A stretch of DNA of 7,251 nt, from NCBI GenBank assembly GCA_031273485.1, contig JAISRS010000468.1, positions 1 through 7,251 on the forward strand. Direction: 5' to 3'. This stretch comes from Prevotellaceae bacterium (lineage in GTDB: Bacteria; Bacteroidota; Bacteroidia; Bacteroidales; UBA932). Below the pieces are notes generated by a model, which was given only the letters and a program-made list of their open reading frames with translations, searched no databases and was not told the origin of the DNA. The position numbers and the translations under genes are program-made. Shown here piece by piece: positions 1-6,268 of the stretch; position 1 is the stretch's first letter; every line of letters begins with the position of its first letter.

Positions 1-341
1 CTCGGAACAAACAACTGTAGTTTATTTTCTTCGTTCAATTCTATTGAAAAATGTTTACCGAAAGTGGGTGAACCGGCTCGAATATCCACTATTACATCCA
101 AAACGGCGCCTTTTATTACTCTAACTAATTTTGCTTGGGAAAAATCTCCTTTCTGGAAATGCAGTCCTCTCAGAACTCCAAACGAAGATTGAGATTCGTT
201 ATCTTGAATAAAATCAACTGTTCCTATTGTTTTATCAAATTCCGCTTTTTTGAATGTTTCGGAAAAATAGCCTCGCGAATCGCCAAAAACTTTGGGTTTT
301 ATCACATACGCTCCTTTGATGAAAGTTTCTTTAAATTCCAT
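1..341 (-). CDS. rfbC: dTDP-4-dehydrorhamnose 3,5-epimerase, N-terminal part (cut by window edge)
   Basis: This gene encodes RmlC/RfbC, the cytosolic cupin enzyme that epimerises dTDP-4-keto-6-deoxyglucose at C3 and C5 in dTDP-L-rhamnose synthesis for surface polysaccharide. The first 113 codons are visible; the rest lies beyond the left edge. Family signatures seen: DSRGYFSETF (residues 21-30), QDNESQSSFGVLRGLHFQ (46-63) with the presumed catalytic base His61 and Arg59, then QAKLVRVIKGAVLDVIVDIR (69-88), the core cupin strand carrying a substrate-binding Lys71. The second catalytic residues (Tyr/Asp, further C-terminal) are not in the window. The ATG at 341 is chosen because MEFKETFIKGAYVIKPKVFGD matches the normal start of the family. 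It begins 5 bases after the infB stop, so it is probably co-transcribed with infB. The upstream bases are A/T only, with no Shine-Dalgarno motif. A sugar-nucleotide gene here is an unusual neighbour for the infB operon. Confidence 0.93.
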   Translation of the reverse strand, partial: MEFKETFIKGAYVIKPKVFGDSRGYFSETFKKAEFDKTIGTVDFIQDNESQSSFGVLRGLHFQKGDFSQAKLVRVIKGAVLDVIVDIRAGSPTFGKHFSIELNEENKLQLFVP

Positions 342-346
342 TTAAT

Positions 347-3300
347 TTATAATTTTCTTTTTACTTCCACTTCTTCGTACGATTCTATAAAATCGCCGAT
401 TTTCACATCGTTAAAATTTTCGATATTCAAACCGCAGTCGTAGCCCGAAAGCACTTCTTTTGCATCTTCCTTAAAACGTTTGAGCGAACCTAAGGAACCG
501 GTGTATATCACTATTCCATCGCGTATTAAGCGTATTCTTGAGTTTCGTGTTATTTTTCCTTCACGAACTATGCAGCCGGCAACTGTTCCCACTTTTGTGA
601 TTTTAAAGATTTCCAACACTTCAACGGTGGAGGTTATTTCTTCTTTCAATTCGGGAGCCAACATTCCCTCGATACCATCTCTTACTTCATTAATAGCGTC
701 ATATATAACCGAATAAAGCCGTATTTCTATTTCTTCTTTTTCGGCTAATTTACGGGCGTTTGCCGAGGGACGCACCTGAAATCCAACAATAATGGCATTG
801 GAAGCGGCGGCAAGCAACACGTCCGATTCGGATATTGCGCCCACTGCCTTGTGTATGATATTCACCTGAACTTCTTCCGTCGAAAGTTTTATAAGTGAAT
901 CGGATAGCGCTTCCATCGAGCCGTCCACATCTGTTTTGACAACAATGTTCAGTTCTTTGAACGAACCTATTGCGATACGGCGTCCTATTTCTTCCAGTGT
1001 GATATGTTTTCTTGTGCGGATGTCCTGTATTCTTATTAATTGTTCGCGTTTATTGGCTATTTCGCGGGCTTCCTTATCATCGTTCATCACGTTGAAAGTT
1101 TCGCCTGCGGTGGGCGCTCCGTTGAGTCCGAGCATTAGCACCGGAGTTGAGGGACCTGCTTTTTCTAAGCGTTTTCCACGTTCGTTGAACATTGCTTTCA
1201 CTCTGCCTGTGTAGGTACCCGAAAGCACTACATCGCCTATTTTCAATGTTCCGTTGTGAACCAAAAGAGTTGTCACATAGCCTCTTCCCTTATCCAGAGA
1301 TGATTCTATCACTGTTCCTACGGCTTTTTTATTAGGATTTGCCTTTAAATCAAGAAGGTCGGCTTCGAGCAGCACTTTTTCCAGCAGTTTATCCACGTTA
1401 AGACCTTGTTTTGCTGCAATTTCTTGACTTTGATATTTTCCGCCCCATTCTTCAAGCAAATAATGCATATTTGCGAGTTGTTCACGAATTTTATCAGGAT
1501 TAGCGCCCGGTTTATCTATTTTATTAATTGCAAATATCATAGGTACTCCGGCTGCCACCGCATGATTTATTGCTTCAACCGTTTGCGGCATCACGGCATC
1601 GTCGGCGGCGACAATAATAATAGCCACATCCGTGATTTTTGCTCCGCGTGCGCGCATTGCCGTAAAAGCCTCATGTCCGGGAGTATCCAGGAAAGTAATT
1701 CTGCGTCCGTCGTCCATTTTTACGCTGTATGCGCCTATGTGCTGCGTGATACCTCCGGCTTCGTCCGCTATAACATTTGTTTTGCGGATATTATCAAGCA
1801 AAGATGTTTTACCGTGATCCACATGACCCATTACTGTGATTATCGGCGGGCGAGGCACTAAATCCTCTTCTTTGTCCATTTCTTCTTCTATACTGTCTTG
1901 CAGTTCTGCGGTTACAAATTCAACGGTGTAGCCGAATTCTTCGGCGACAAGCACCAGCGCTTCCGCGTCAAGACGTTGATTGATAGATACCATAAGTCCG
2001 AGATTCATGCAAGCCTCAATAACTTTAACTACGGGGACATTCATCAGCGTAGCCAGTTCGTTAACTGTTACAAATTCTGTAACTTTCAATATATTACTTT
2101 CCTGTTTCAGCAGTTCTCGTTCCACTGTTGCCTTGTGGCTCACCGCATCGCGTTTTTCACGACGGTATTTGGAACTTTTCGTTTTACCTTTTCCCGCTGT
2201 TAATCTTGCGAGTGTATCCTTAACCTGACGCTGTACCGCATCATCATCCACCGGACGATGAATAGGTTTAGGCTTTTCGGGCAATTTTTTCTTATCGTTT
2301 TTAAACCTGACGTCTTTAGGTCTGTCTTTCGGAGTATTGTCTTTTCTTGCATTTATTTCGGCAGCGACATTGACCTTGCCGTCTTTTTTTATCCGTTGTC
2401 GTTTCTTTTTAAAGTCTTTGACTTTATTTTCAACCGGAACCGGCGGTTTTTTAGCAAACTGACTAAGGTCGATTTTTCCTACCACGTTAGGACCGGATAA
2501 GGTTTTTACCTGTGTTTTAATAAATTCGGGTTCGGTCTTAATTTCTACAATATTTGTCGAATCCGGCGCAACATTTTCCTGATTGTCAATTTGCAAAGGA
2601 ACTTGCATTTCCGGCTTTTTCTTATAATTTTCCGGCGATTGTTCCCGCTGTTTTTGCCTGTCATGCGGTTTATATCCGTCTTGTCTGTCCTGTCCGTCCT
2701 GCGGCTTATATTTATCCTGTCCGTCCTGCGGCTTTGGTCTGTCCTGTCTATCCTGCGGCTTATACCTGTCCTGTCCGCCCTGTGGCTTTGGTCTGTCAGG
2801 TCTGTCCTGAGGCTTATATTTATCCTGTCCGTCCTGCGGTTTTGGTCTGTCCTGCCTGTCCTGAGGCTTATATTTATCCTGTCCGCCCTGTGGCTTTGGT
2901 CTGTCCTGCCTATCCTGCGGCTTATATTTATCCTGTCCGTCCTGCGGTTTTGGTCTGTCCTGCCTGTCCTGCGGCTTTTGCTTGTCCGGTCTGTCCTGCG
3001 GCTTATATTTATCCGGTTTGTCCTGCAGTTTGGATTTATCCGGTCTTTTAGGTTTTGATATTGAATCGATATCTATTTTTCCAATGATTTCCGGAGATTT
3101 CAATCCTCCAACACTTTGTTTTGCTGTGATAACTTCTTCCGTTTTTGGAGTTTCTTCCGCTTTTGGGCTTTCCGTGCGTTCGATTTTTTCAGTAACTTTT
3201 TTATGATCAACAGATTCTTGCGTTTTCGATTCCTGCGTTTTTTGTTCCGGAGCTTTTGTTCTGTTTGTTCTTCCCGATAATTGTTCGTCGGAGAGTTTAC

Positions 3301-3652
3301 CTATAATTTTAGGACCGGGCAAATTTCCAAATTCAATAGGAATATCTACCGTATTTGTTTTTACAAAAATTACCGGTTCGTCAGGTTCCTCAATATCTTC
3401 TTCTTTTTCGATGTCGGATACTGATATTATATTTATATTTTCCGGTTTCGGGTTTATTTTTTTTGATTTTTCTTTCAAATCATGTTCTTTGCCGAATTCG
3501 TTTTTTGCCAAATCATAAATTTCCTCTGAAACCTTTCCGTTGGGATTGGCTTCCACATCAATACCTTTCTTCTTCAAAAATTCCACCACTGTTGTCATCC
3601 CAACGTTAAAATCTTTCAGAATTTTACTTATTCTTATATTGTTTTGTACCAT
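347..3652 (-). CDS. infB: Translation initiation factor IF-2
   Basis: IF-2 is the GTPase that places initiator fMet-tRNA on the 30S subunit and promotes 50S joining. The ATG at 3652 gives 1101 residues. The frame stays open to a TTG at 3730 overlapping nusA, but the extra 26 residues look non-conserved, whereas NNIRISKILKDFNVGMTTVVEFLKKKG right after the ATG is the typical Bacteroidota IF-2 N-domain. Order: N-domain (about 5-55); long charged linker (about 60-500) with a nonapeptide repeat at 205-333; IF2_N subdomain (about 522-580); G domain with G1 GHVDHGKT (609-616), GGIT switch (633-636), G3 DTPGHEAF (656-663), G4 NKID (710-713) and a G5 reading AAK (746-748) instead of the usual SAK; domain II (about 780-870); IF-2 domain 3 (about 895-990); C-terminal fMet-tRNA-binding domain (about 1000-1095). 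It is longer than E. coli IF-2 (890 residues), all the excess being in the linker. It lies 70 bases after nusA. Identification is certain; the start is likely. Confidence 0.97.
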   Translation of the reverse strand: MVQNNIRISKILKDFNVGMTTVVEFLKKKGIDVEANPNGKVSEEIYDLAKNEFGKEHDLKEKSKKINPKPENINIISVSDIEKEEDIEEPDEPVIFVKTNTVDIPIEFGNLPGPKIIGKLSDEQLSGRTNRTKAPEQKTQESKTQESVDHKKVTEKIERTESPKAEETPKTEEVITAKQSVGGLKSPEIIGKIDIDSISKPKRPDKSKLQDKPDKYKPQDRPDKQKPQDRQDRPKPQDGQDKYKPQDRQDRPKPQGGQDKYKPQDRQDRPKPQDGQDKYKPQDRPDRPKPQGGQDRYKPQDRQDRPKPQDGQDKYKPQDGQDRQDGYKPHDRQKQREQSPENYKKKPEMQVPLQIDNQENVAPDSTNIVEIKTEPEFIKTQVKTLSGPNVVGKIDLSQFAKKPPVPVENKVKDFKKKRQRIKKDGKVNVAAEINARKDNTPKDRPKDVRFKNDKKKLPEKPKPIHRPVDDDAVQRQVKDTLARLTAGKGKTKSSKYRREKRDAVSHKATVERELLKQESNILKVTEFVTVNELATLMNVPVVKVIEACMNLGLMVSINQRLDAEALVLVAEEFGYTVEFVTAELQDSIEEEMDKEEDLVPRPPIITVMGHVDHGKTSLLDNIRKTNVIADEAGGITQHIGAYSVKMDDGRRITFLDTPGHEAFTAMRARGAKITDVAIIIVAADDAVMPQTVEAINHAVAAGVPMIFAINKIDKPGANPDKIREQLANMHYLLEEWGGKYQSQEIAAKQGLNVDKLLEKVLLEADLLDLKANPNKKAVGTVIESSLDKGRGYVTTLLVHNGTLKIGDVVLSGTYTGRVKAMFNERGKRLEKAGPSTPVLMLGLNGAPTAGETFNVMNDDKEAREIANKREQLIRIQDIRTRKHITLEEIGRRIAIGSFKELNIVVKTDVDGSMEALSDSLIKLSTEEVQVNIIHKAVGAISESDVLLAAASNAIIVGFQVRPSANARKLAEKEEIEIRLYSVIYDAINEVRDGIEGMLAPELKEEITSTVEVLEIFKITKVGTVAGCIVREGKITRNSRIRLIRDGIVIYTGSLGSLKRFKEDAKEVLSGYDCGLNIENFNDVKIGDFIESYEEVEVKRKL
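2654..3040 (-). repeat. In-frame 27/54-bp tandem repeat (minisatellite) inside infB
   Basis: The infB linker contains 14 copies of a nine-residue unit, consensus D(K/R)xKPQD(R/G)(Q/P), plus a three-residue insert DRQ before the last copy (129 residues, protein positions 205-333). Units alternate between DKYKPQDRQ-like and DRPKPQDGQ-like forms, giving an 18-residue (54-bp) higher-order period. At DNA level the plus-strand string GGCTTATA recurs at 2703, 2757, 2811, 2865 and 2919, exactly 54 bp apart, and again at 3000. The low divergence suggests recent growth by slippage or unequal recombination. The unit length is a multiple of three, so copy number changes would keep the frame. The encoded peptide is hydrophilic, proline-rich, balanced in Lys/Arg and Asp, and predicted to be disordered. 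Confidence 0.97.
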
Positions 3653-3722
3653 ACTTAATTGGAAAGCCTTATAAATCTTATTACTATATATCTTCTTATT
3701 AATGTTTTGCCGTATCCCGCTA

Positions 3723-4943
3723 TTATTCAAATTCCGTTTTGAGGATTTTTATCACTTCAAGAACAGTTTCTTCTTCGAGGTCTGATCTTCTAATGAGTTC
3801 GTTTACAGGAATCACTAATACATTTTTAGCCGTATCGCATCCTATTTTTTTCAATGCGTCAATTATCCAGGGTTCAATTTCATCTGCAAATAAATCAAGA
3901 TCTACGTCTTCCTCTTCTTCATCAACATCCCGATAGACATCTAACTCATAACCTACGAGTTGACTTGCAAGTCTGATATTTAAACCTCCTTTTCCTATAG
4001 CCAGCGAAACTTCGTTAGGTTTTAGAAATACGTCTGCTCTTCTGCTTGATTCGTTTAATTTGATTGATGTAATTTTTGCCGGATTTAAAGCTCTCTGAAT
4101 CAGCAATTGGGTATTTGTCGTGTAATTAATTACGTCTATATTTTCGTTTCTTAATTCATGAACAATCGAATGTATTCTTGACCCCTTCACGCCGACGCAC
4201 GCGCCAACCGGGTCGATGCGATCGTCGTAGGATTCTACTGCAATTTTTGCTCGTTCGCCCGGAGCGCGCACCACTTTTTTTATTGTGATCAATCCGTCGA
4301 AAATTTCGGGAACTTCCTGTTCAAACAAGCGTTCCAGAAACAAGGGAGCAATTCTGGACAAAATTATGAACGGCGTATTATTTCGCATTTCAACCTGTAG
4401 GACGATTGCTTTAACGGTGTCGCCTTTTTTGAAAAAATCGCGTGGAATTTGTTCGGCTTTCGGAAGAATCAATTCATTTCCTTCATCGTCAAGGATTAGT
4501 ATTTCTTTTTTCCATGCCTGATATACTTCTCCGACCACAATGTTTCCGACTCTGTCCTTGTATTTGTTAAATACATTAGCTTTTTCCAAATCAACTATCC
4601 GTCCTGCAAGATTTTGGCGCAGAGATAATATCGCTCTTCTTCCGAACGATTCCAGTTTAACTTCCTCCGTAACTTCTTCTCCCAGCTCGTACGATTCGTC
4701 TATTTTTTTTGCTTCGGCAAGCGATATTTGAGTATTTTCGTCTTCAACATTTTCAACTACAATGCGATTGCGCCAAATTTCAAAATCTCCTTTATCAATG
4801 TTAATAATGATATTGAAATTTTCATCGGAACCGTATGTTTTTGTCATCATTCCACGAAACACATCTTCCAGCACGTTCATCATCGTAGGTCTGTCGATGT
4901 TTTTCAACTCTTTAAATTCCGCAAAGGTATCAATAAGATTCAT
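3723..4943 (-). CDS. nusA: Transcription termination/antitermination factor NusA
   Basis: NusA binds RNA polymerase and nascent RNA, modulating pausing, intrinsic termination and antitermination of rRNA operons. The 406-residue product starts MNLIDTFAEFKELKNIDRPT, the usual Bacteroidota NusA beginning, which fixes the ATG at 4943. Domains in order: N-terminal RNA-polymerase-binding domain (about 1-125), S1 RNA-binding domain (about 132-197, VGNIVVGEVYQAW to PFIILSR), KH1 with the GVKG loop (251-254) followed by SRIHSIVHELRNENID, KH2 with IGKGG (316-320) and LNIRLASQL. A very acidic stretch DVDEEEEDVDLDLFADE (339-355) leads into a single short helical C-terminal segment. The two acidic AR repeats of E. 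coli NusA (495 residues) are absent, as in other members of the phylum. It starts 36 bases after rimP and ends 70 bases before infB, in the conserved rimP-nusA-infB order. Confidence 0.97.
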   Translation of the reverse strand: MNLIDTFAEFKELKNIDRPTMMNVLEDVFRGMMTKTYGSDENFNIIINIDKGDFEIWRNRIVVENVEDENTQISLAEAKKIDESYELGEEVTEEVKLESFGRRAILSLRQNLAGRIVDLEKANVFNKYKDRVGNIVVGEVYQAWKKEILILDDEGNELILPKAEQIPRDFFKKGDTVKAIVLQVEMRNNTPFIILSRIAPLFLERLFEQEVPEIFDGLITIKKVVRAPGERAKIAVESYDDRIDPVGACVGVKGSRIHSIVHELRNENIDVINYTTNTQLLIQRALNPAKITSIKLNESSRRADVFLKPNEVSLAIGKGGLNIRLASQLVGYELDVYRDVDEEEEDVDLDLFADEIEPWIIDALKKIGCDTAKNVLVIPVNELIRRSDLEEETVLEVIKILKTEFE

Positions 4944-4979
4944 ATTTCTTTATTTTAAATCGTTTTACGACTATCATTT

Positions 4980-5447
4980 TTATATTGTTACCACAAGTTT
5001 TGTCGATTTTATCGACTCCAACCTGATTCTTTCTTTTGTTTGAATAATTTTCTTTTTCTTTATTCCTTCTTCTTTTTGACTGACGGCATATTCCAATTCT
5101 ATGGAATCTTCGTCAATTGAAGCTAAAATGCCTTTTTGTTTTCCTCCCGACTTGCGAAGCACTTCTACTTCTTTTCCTATGTGCTTTATATACTGACGTT
5201 TTAACATTAAGGGTTCGCTCAACCCCGCCGAATAAACGCTGACTTCAAAATCATCCTCGCCTTTGCTGTTCAAATTTTCACAAACAGCTTTATTTATATC
5301 GGCACAATTGTCAATACTTACAGCGCTGTCGCTGTCTAAAACAATGGAGATAAAATTCCCGGTTTTCACCTTAATATATACGATAAACATATCGGTACCG
5401 GCTATATTATCTTCTACTATTTTCGTTATTAATTCTTTATCAATCAT
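4980..5447 (-). CDS. rimP: Ribosome maturation factor RimP
   Basis: RimP binds free 30S subunits and assists their assembly. The 155-residue product has the two-domain family layout: an N-terminal alpha/beta domain (about 1-80) containing VSIDNCADINKAV (43-55) and the EVSVYSAGLSEPL motif (68-80, equivalent to the usual VSSPGLDRPL), and a C-terminal SH3-like beta-barrel (about 85-153, HIGKEVEVLRKSGGKQKGILASIDEDSIELEY). Length is normal for the family. The ATG at 5447 is the natural start, since the frame begins with MIDKELITKIVEDNI and only about 14 bases separate it from a strong leader hairpin. It is the first gene of the operon, followed by nusA and infB. The tail (KKKKIIQTKERIRLESIKSTKLVV) is the usual region where the barrel's last strands lie. 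The sequence is divergent but context and motifs agree. Confidence 0.95.
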   Translation of the reverse strand: MIDKELITKIVEDNIAGTDMFIVYIKVKTGNFISIVLDSDSAVSIDNCADINKAVCENLNSKGEDDFEVSVYSAGLSEPLMLKRQYIKHIGKEVEVLRKSGGKQKGILASIDEDSIELEYAVSQKEEGIKKKKIIQTKERIRLESIKSTKLVVTI

Positions 5448-5461
5448 AACTTTGTAACGGA

Positions 5462-5484
5462 AGAGGGGAGCGCTGCTCCCCTCT
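5462..5484 (-). promoter_or_regulatory. GC-rich hairpin in the rimP 5' leader
   Basis: GAGGGGAGC (5463-5471) and GCTCCCCTC (5475-5483) form a perfect 9-bp stem, 10 bp with the flanking A-T pair, around a 3-base loop. It is the most GC-rich spot in an AT-rich spacer. In the rimP direction it lies about 15 bases before the ATG and close to the predicted RNA 5' end, so it would be a 5'-terminal stem-loop of the operon mRNA. Read on the plus strand it is followed by CTCTTTT (5485-5491) and could act as an intrinsic terminator for antisense transcripts entering from rimP. In the rimP direction it is not followed by a T-run, so an attenuator is less likely. The function is inference; the structure is plain in the sequence. 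Confidence 0.7.
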
Positions 5485-5497
5485 CTCTTTTAGCCCG

Positions 5498-5529
5498 CAA
5501 AGATAATACTTATTTTCAAAATACACTAA
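5498..5529 (-). promoter_or_regulatory. Probable promoter of rimP-nusA-infB
   Basis: On the minus strand TATCTTTG (5505-5498) matches the Bacteroidota -7 consensus TAnnTTTG and is followed by C. The -33 element is weak: TTAG (5529-5526) lies 20 bases upstream in place of TTTG. Transcription would begin around 5490, giving a leader of about 45 bases that opens directly into the GC-rich hairpin at 5462-5484. It is the only good -7 box close in front of rimP. Confidence 0.6.
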
Positions 5530-5566
5530 TTTTTATACTTAAACAGTAATTATTTTCTTATTACCA

Positions 5567-5593
5567 TGTTCAAAAAGCCCGTTTTTTTGAACA
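5567..5593. repeat. A/T-rich 10-bp inverted repeat
   Basis: TGTTCAAAAA (5567-5576) is the exact reverse complement of TTTTTGAACA (5584-5593), with a 7-base loop GCCCGTT. It lies about 60 bases upstream of the rimP -7 box. No gene ends nearby in either direction, so a terminator role has no obvious client. It could be a regulator-binding dyad or the end of a decayed repeat element, since the following bases (ACACAGACGACACGGAG) resemble dispersed repeats of the ACACGGAT type. The role is unknown. Confidence 0.55.
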
Positions 5594-5620
5594 CAGACGA
5601 CACGGAGTTAGCACATTAAC

Positions 5621-5656
5621 GAATTATGAATTATGAATTATGAATTATGAATTTAT
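5621..5656. repeat. GAATTAT heptanucleotide tandem repeat
   Basis: Four exact copies of GAATTAT (5621-5648) are followed by a fifth copy with one inserted T (GAATTTAT, 5649-5656). This is a simple-sequence tract outside any gene. Similar (GAATTAT)n tracts are, to my recollection, often seen between genes in Bacteroidota and some other phyla, commonly beside dispersed repeats as here. Copy number may vary between strains. Confidence 0.9.
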
Positions 5657-5663
5657 GTATAAA

Positions 5664-5747
5664 GAAAAATTCGTAGAAATTCTGAACCACGATTAAAGGA
5701 TTTACATGATTGTTGCCTCATGGGAAAAATTCGTGTAATTCGTGGAT
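5664..5747. repeat. Fragments of an ATTCGTG-type dispersed intergenic repeat
   Basis: GAAAAATTCGT occurs at 5664-5674 and again at 5724-5734, a 60-base direct spacing. Between them AACCACGATTA (5685-5695) is nearly the reverse complement of AATTCGTGGAT (5737-5747). The combination of CCACGA, AAAGGATTTACATGAT and ATTCGTGTAATTCGTGG resembles a low-complexity repeat family that I recall from many environmental bacterial genomes. That family assignment is from memory and needs a genome-wide search. No transposase is present, so this is at most a non-autonomous or decayed element. Confidence 0.6.
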
Positions 5748-5864
5748 AATTAAAAAAGATTTAGCTATTATGAAAACTTCTAAAAACTTGATTTTTCAAG
5801 GTTTTCTCAGATTGGTGAAACAACTCGAATTGATAGCCATACTTTTTTAAGTAGATAAAATTCT

Positions 5865-5985
5865 CCTAAAAAGATTATGGGACTGCATTAAAACGACTGT
5901 GTAGCTCTCTTAAAAAATTATGAAAGTACATAAAAACGACAGCAGCCGCCCATAATTTTGTATGACGCTGCACTAAAACGTTTCG
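5865..5985 (-). repeat. Degenerate ~42-base repeats, minus-oriented half of a two-sided array
   Basis: Read on the plus strand, heads of the form (T/C)CTTAAAAAATTATG end at 5879, 5922 and 5964 (spacing 43 and 42), each flanked by a tail-type block: GCATTAAAACGAC (5885-5897), ACATAAAAACGAC (5929-5940 region) and GCACTAAAACG (5970-5980). The reverse complement reads CATAATTTTTTAAGAG then about 12 variable bases then GTTTTAATGCAGT, which is the same pattern as the plus-oriented units at 6036-6176. The third head (5951-5964) reads CATAATTTTGTATG, which resembles the head in both orientations. Copies are diverged, so the alignment is by eye. Confidence 0.65.
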
Positions 5986-5993
5986 GCGTCATA
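5961..5993. repeat. 8-bp inverted repeat near the centre of the repeat array
   Basis: TATGACGC (5961-5968) and GCGTCATA (5986-5993) are exact reverse complements around a 17-base loop, and the loop contains the palindrome AAACGTTT (5976-5983). A T-G wobble and a G-C pair could extend an RNA stem by two. It lies just left of the point where the 42-base repeats change direction and could be the inner hairpin of a palindromic element. There is no T-run after it, so it is not a convincing terminator. Confidence 0.6.
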
Positions 5994-6035
5994 AGAAACT
6001 GTTGTAAGTAACAAAATTTTTATTTTTTATCACTT

Positions 6036-6176
6036 CATAATTCTTTAAGAGCAGGTGTCAAAGGTTTTGTACGGTTCCATAATTTTGTAAGATTCCGCAA
6101 CAGGGTTTTAGTGATGTTAAATAATTTTTTAAGAGCTCTTTCCCAAGGTTTAGTGACATGAAATAATTTTTCGAGA
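6036..6176 (+). repeat. Degenerate 42-base tandem repeats, plus-oriented half of a two-sided array
   Basis: Heads begin at 6036 (CATAATTCTTTAAGA), 6078 (CATAATTTTGTAAGA), 6120 (AATAATTTTTTAAGA) and 6162 (AATAATTTTTCGAGA), a spacing of exactly 42 bases each time. The tails are AAAGGTTTTGTACGG, CAGGGTTTTAGTGATG and CCAAGGTTTAGTGACATG; the fourth copy has lost its tail. The strict period with diverged sequence indicates an old tandem expansion. Unlike CRISPR, the whole 42-base unit is repeated, with no unique spacers and no cas genes. Confidence 0.75.
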
Positions 6177-6237
6177 GCAAAATCACAGAAATCGGGAGTT
6201 CTGAATTTTTTGATTTGTGGTCGTCTATTTACTTTAT

Positions 6238-6268
6238 TTCTTCCGTAAAAGAAATTATTACATCTTTG
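6238..6268 (+). promoter_or_regulatory. Possible promoter of the 75-residue protein gene
   Basis: CATCTTTG followed by C (6261-6268) is one base from the Bacteroidota -7 consensus TAnnTTTG. A TTTC-like stretch around 6237-6240 lies about 20 bases upstream and is a poor -33 element. It would start RNA near 6275, about 50 bases before the ATG at 6324. The support is modest, resting on the -7 box, its position and the orientation. Confidence 0.4.

Noticed and set aside
135..443. Plus-strand frame across the rfbC start and infB end
   Set aside because: It is antisense to two confidently identified genes, and its composition is phenylalanine-rich as expected from the complement of lysine/glutamate codons.
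2554..3058. Long plus-strand open frames with repeated hydrophobic residues across the infB repeat
   Set aside because: They exist because a 27-bp repeat without stop codons is open in several frames. The minus-strand frame is unmistakably IF-2, so these are shadows.
3653..3730. N-terminal extension of infB starting at a TTG overlapping nusA
   Set aside because: The extra 26 residues look non-conserved and the start would be TTG. The ATG at 3652 leads directly into the normal IF-2 N-domain.
5567..5593. Intrinsic terminator
   Set aside because: The inverted repeat has an A/T stem, and no gene ends nearby on either strand, so termination is not supported.
5770..5850. 26-codon plus-strand frame with a basic start and hydrophobic tail
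   Set aside because: Too short, with no recognised family and no convincing promoter. A frame of this length is expected by chance in AT-rich spacer.
5865..6176. CRISPR array
   Set aside because: The 42-base period repeats as a whole with gradual divergence, changes orientation, has no unique spacers and no cas genes nearby.
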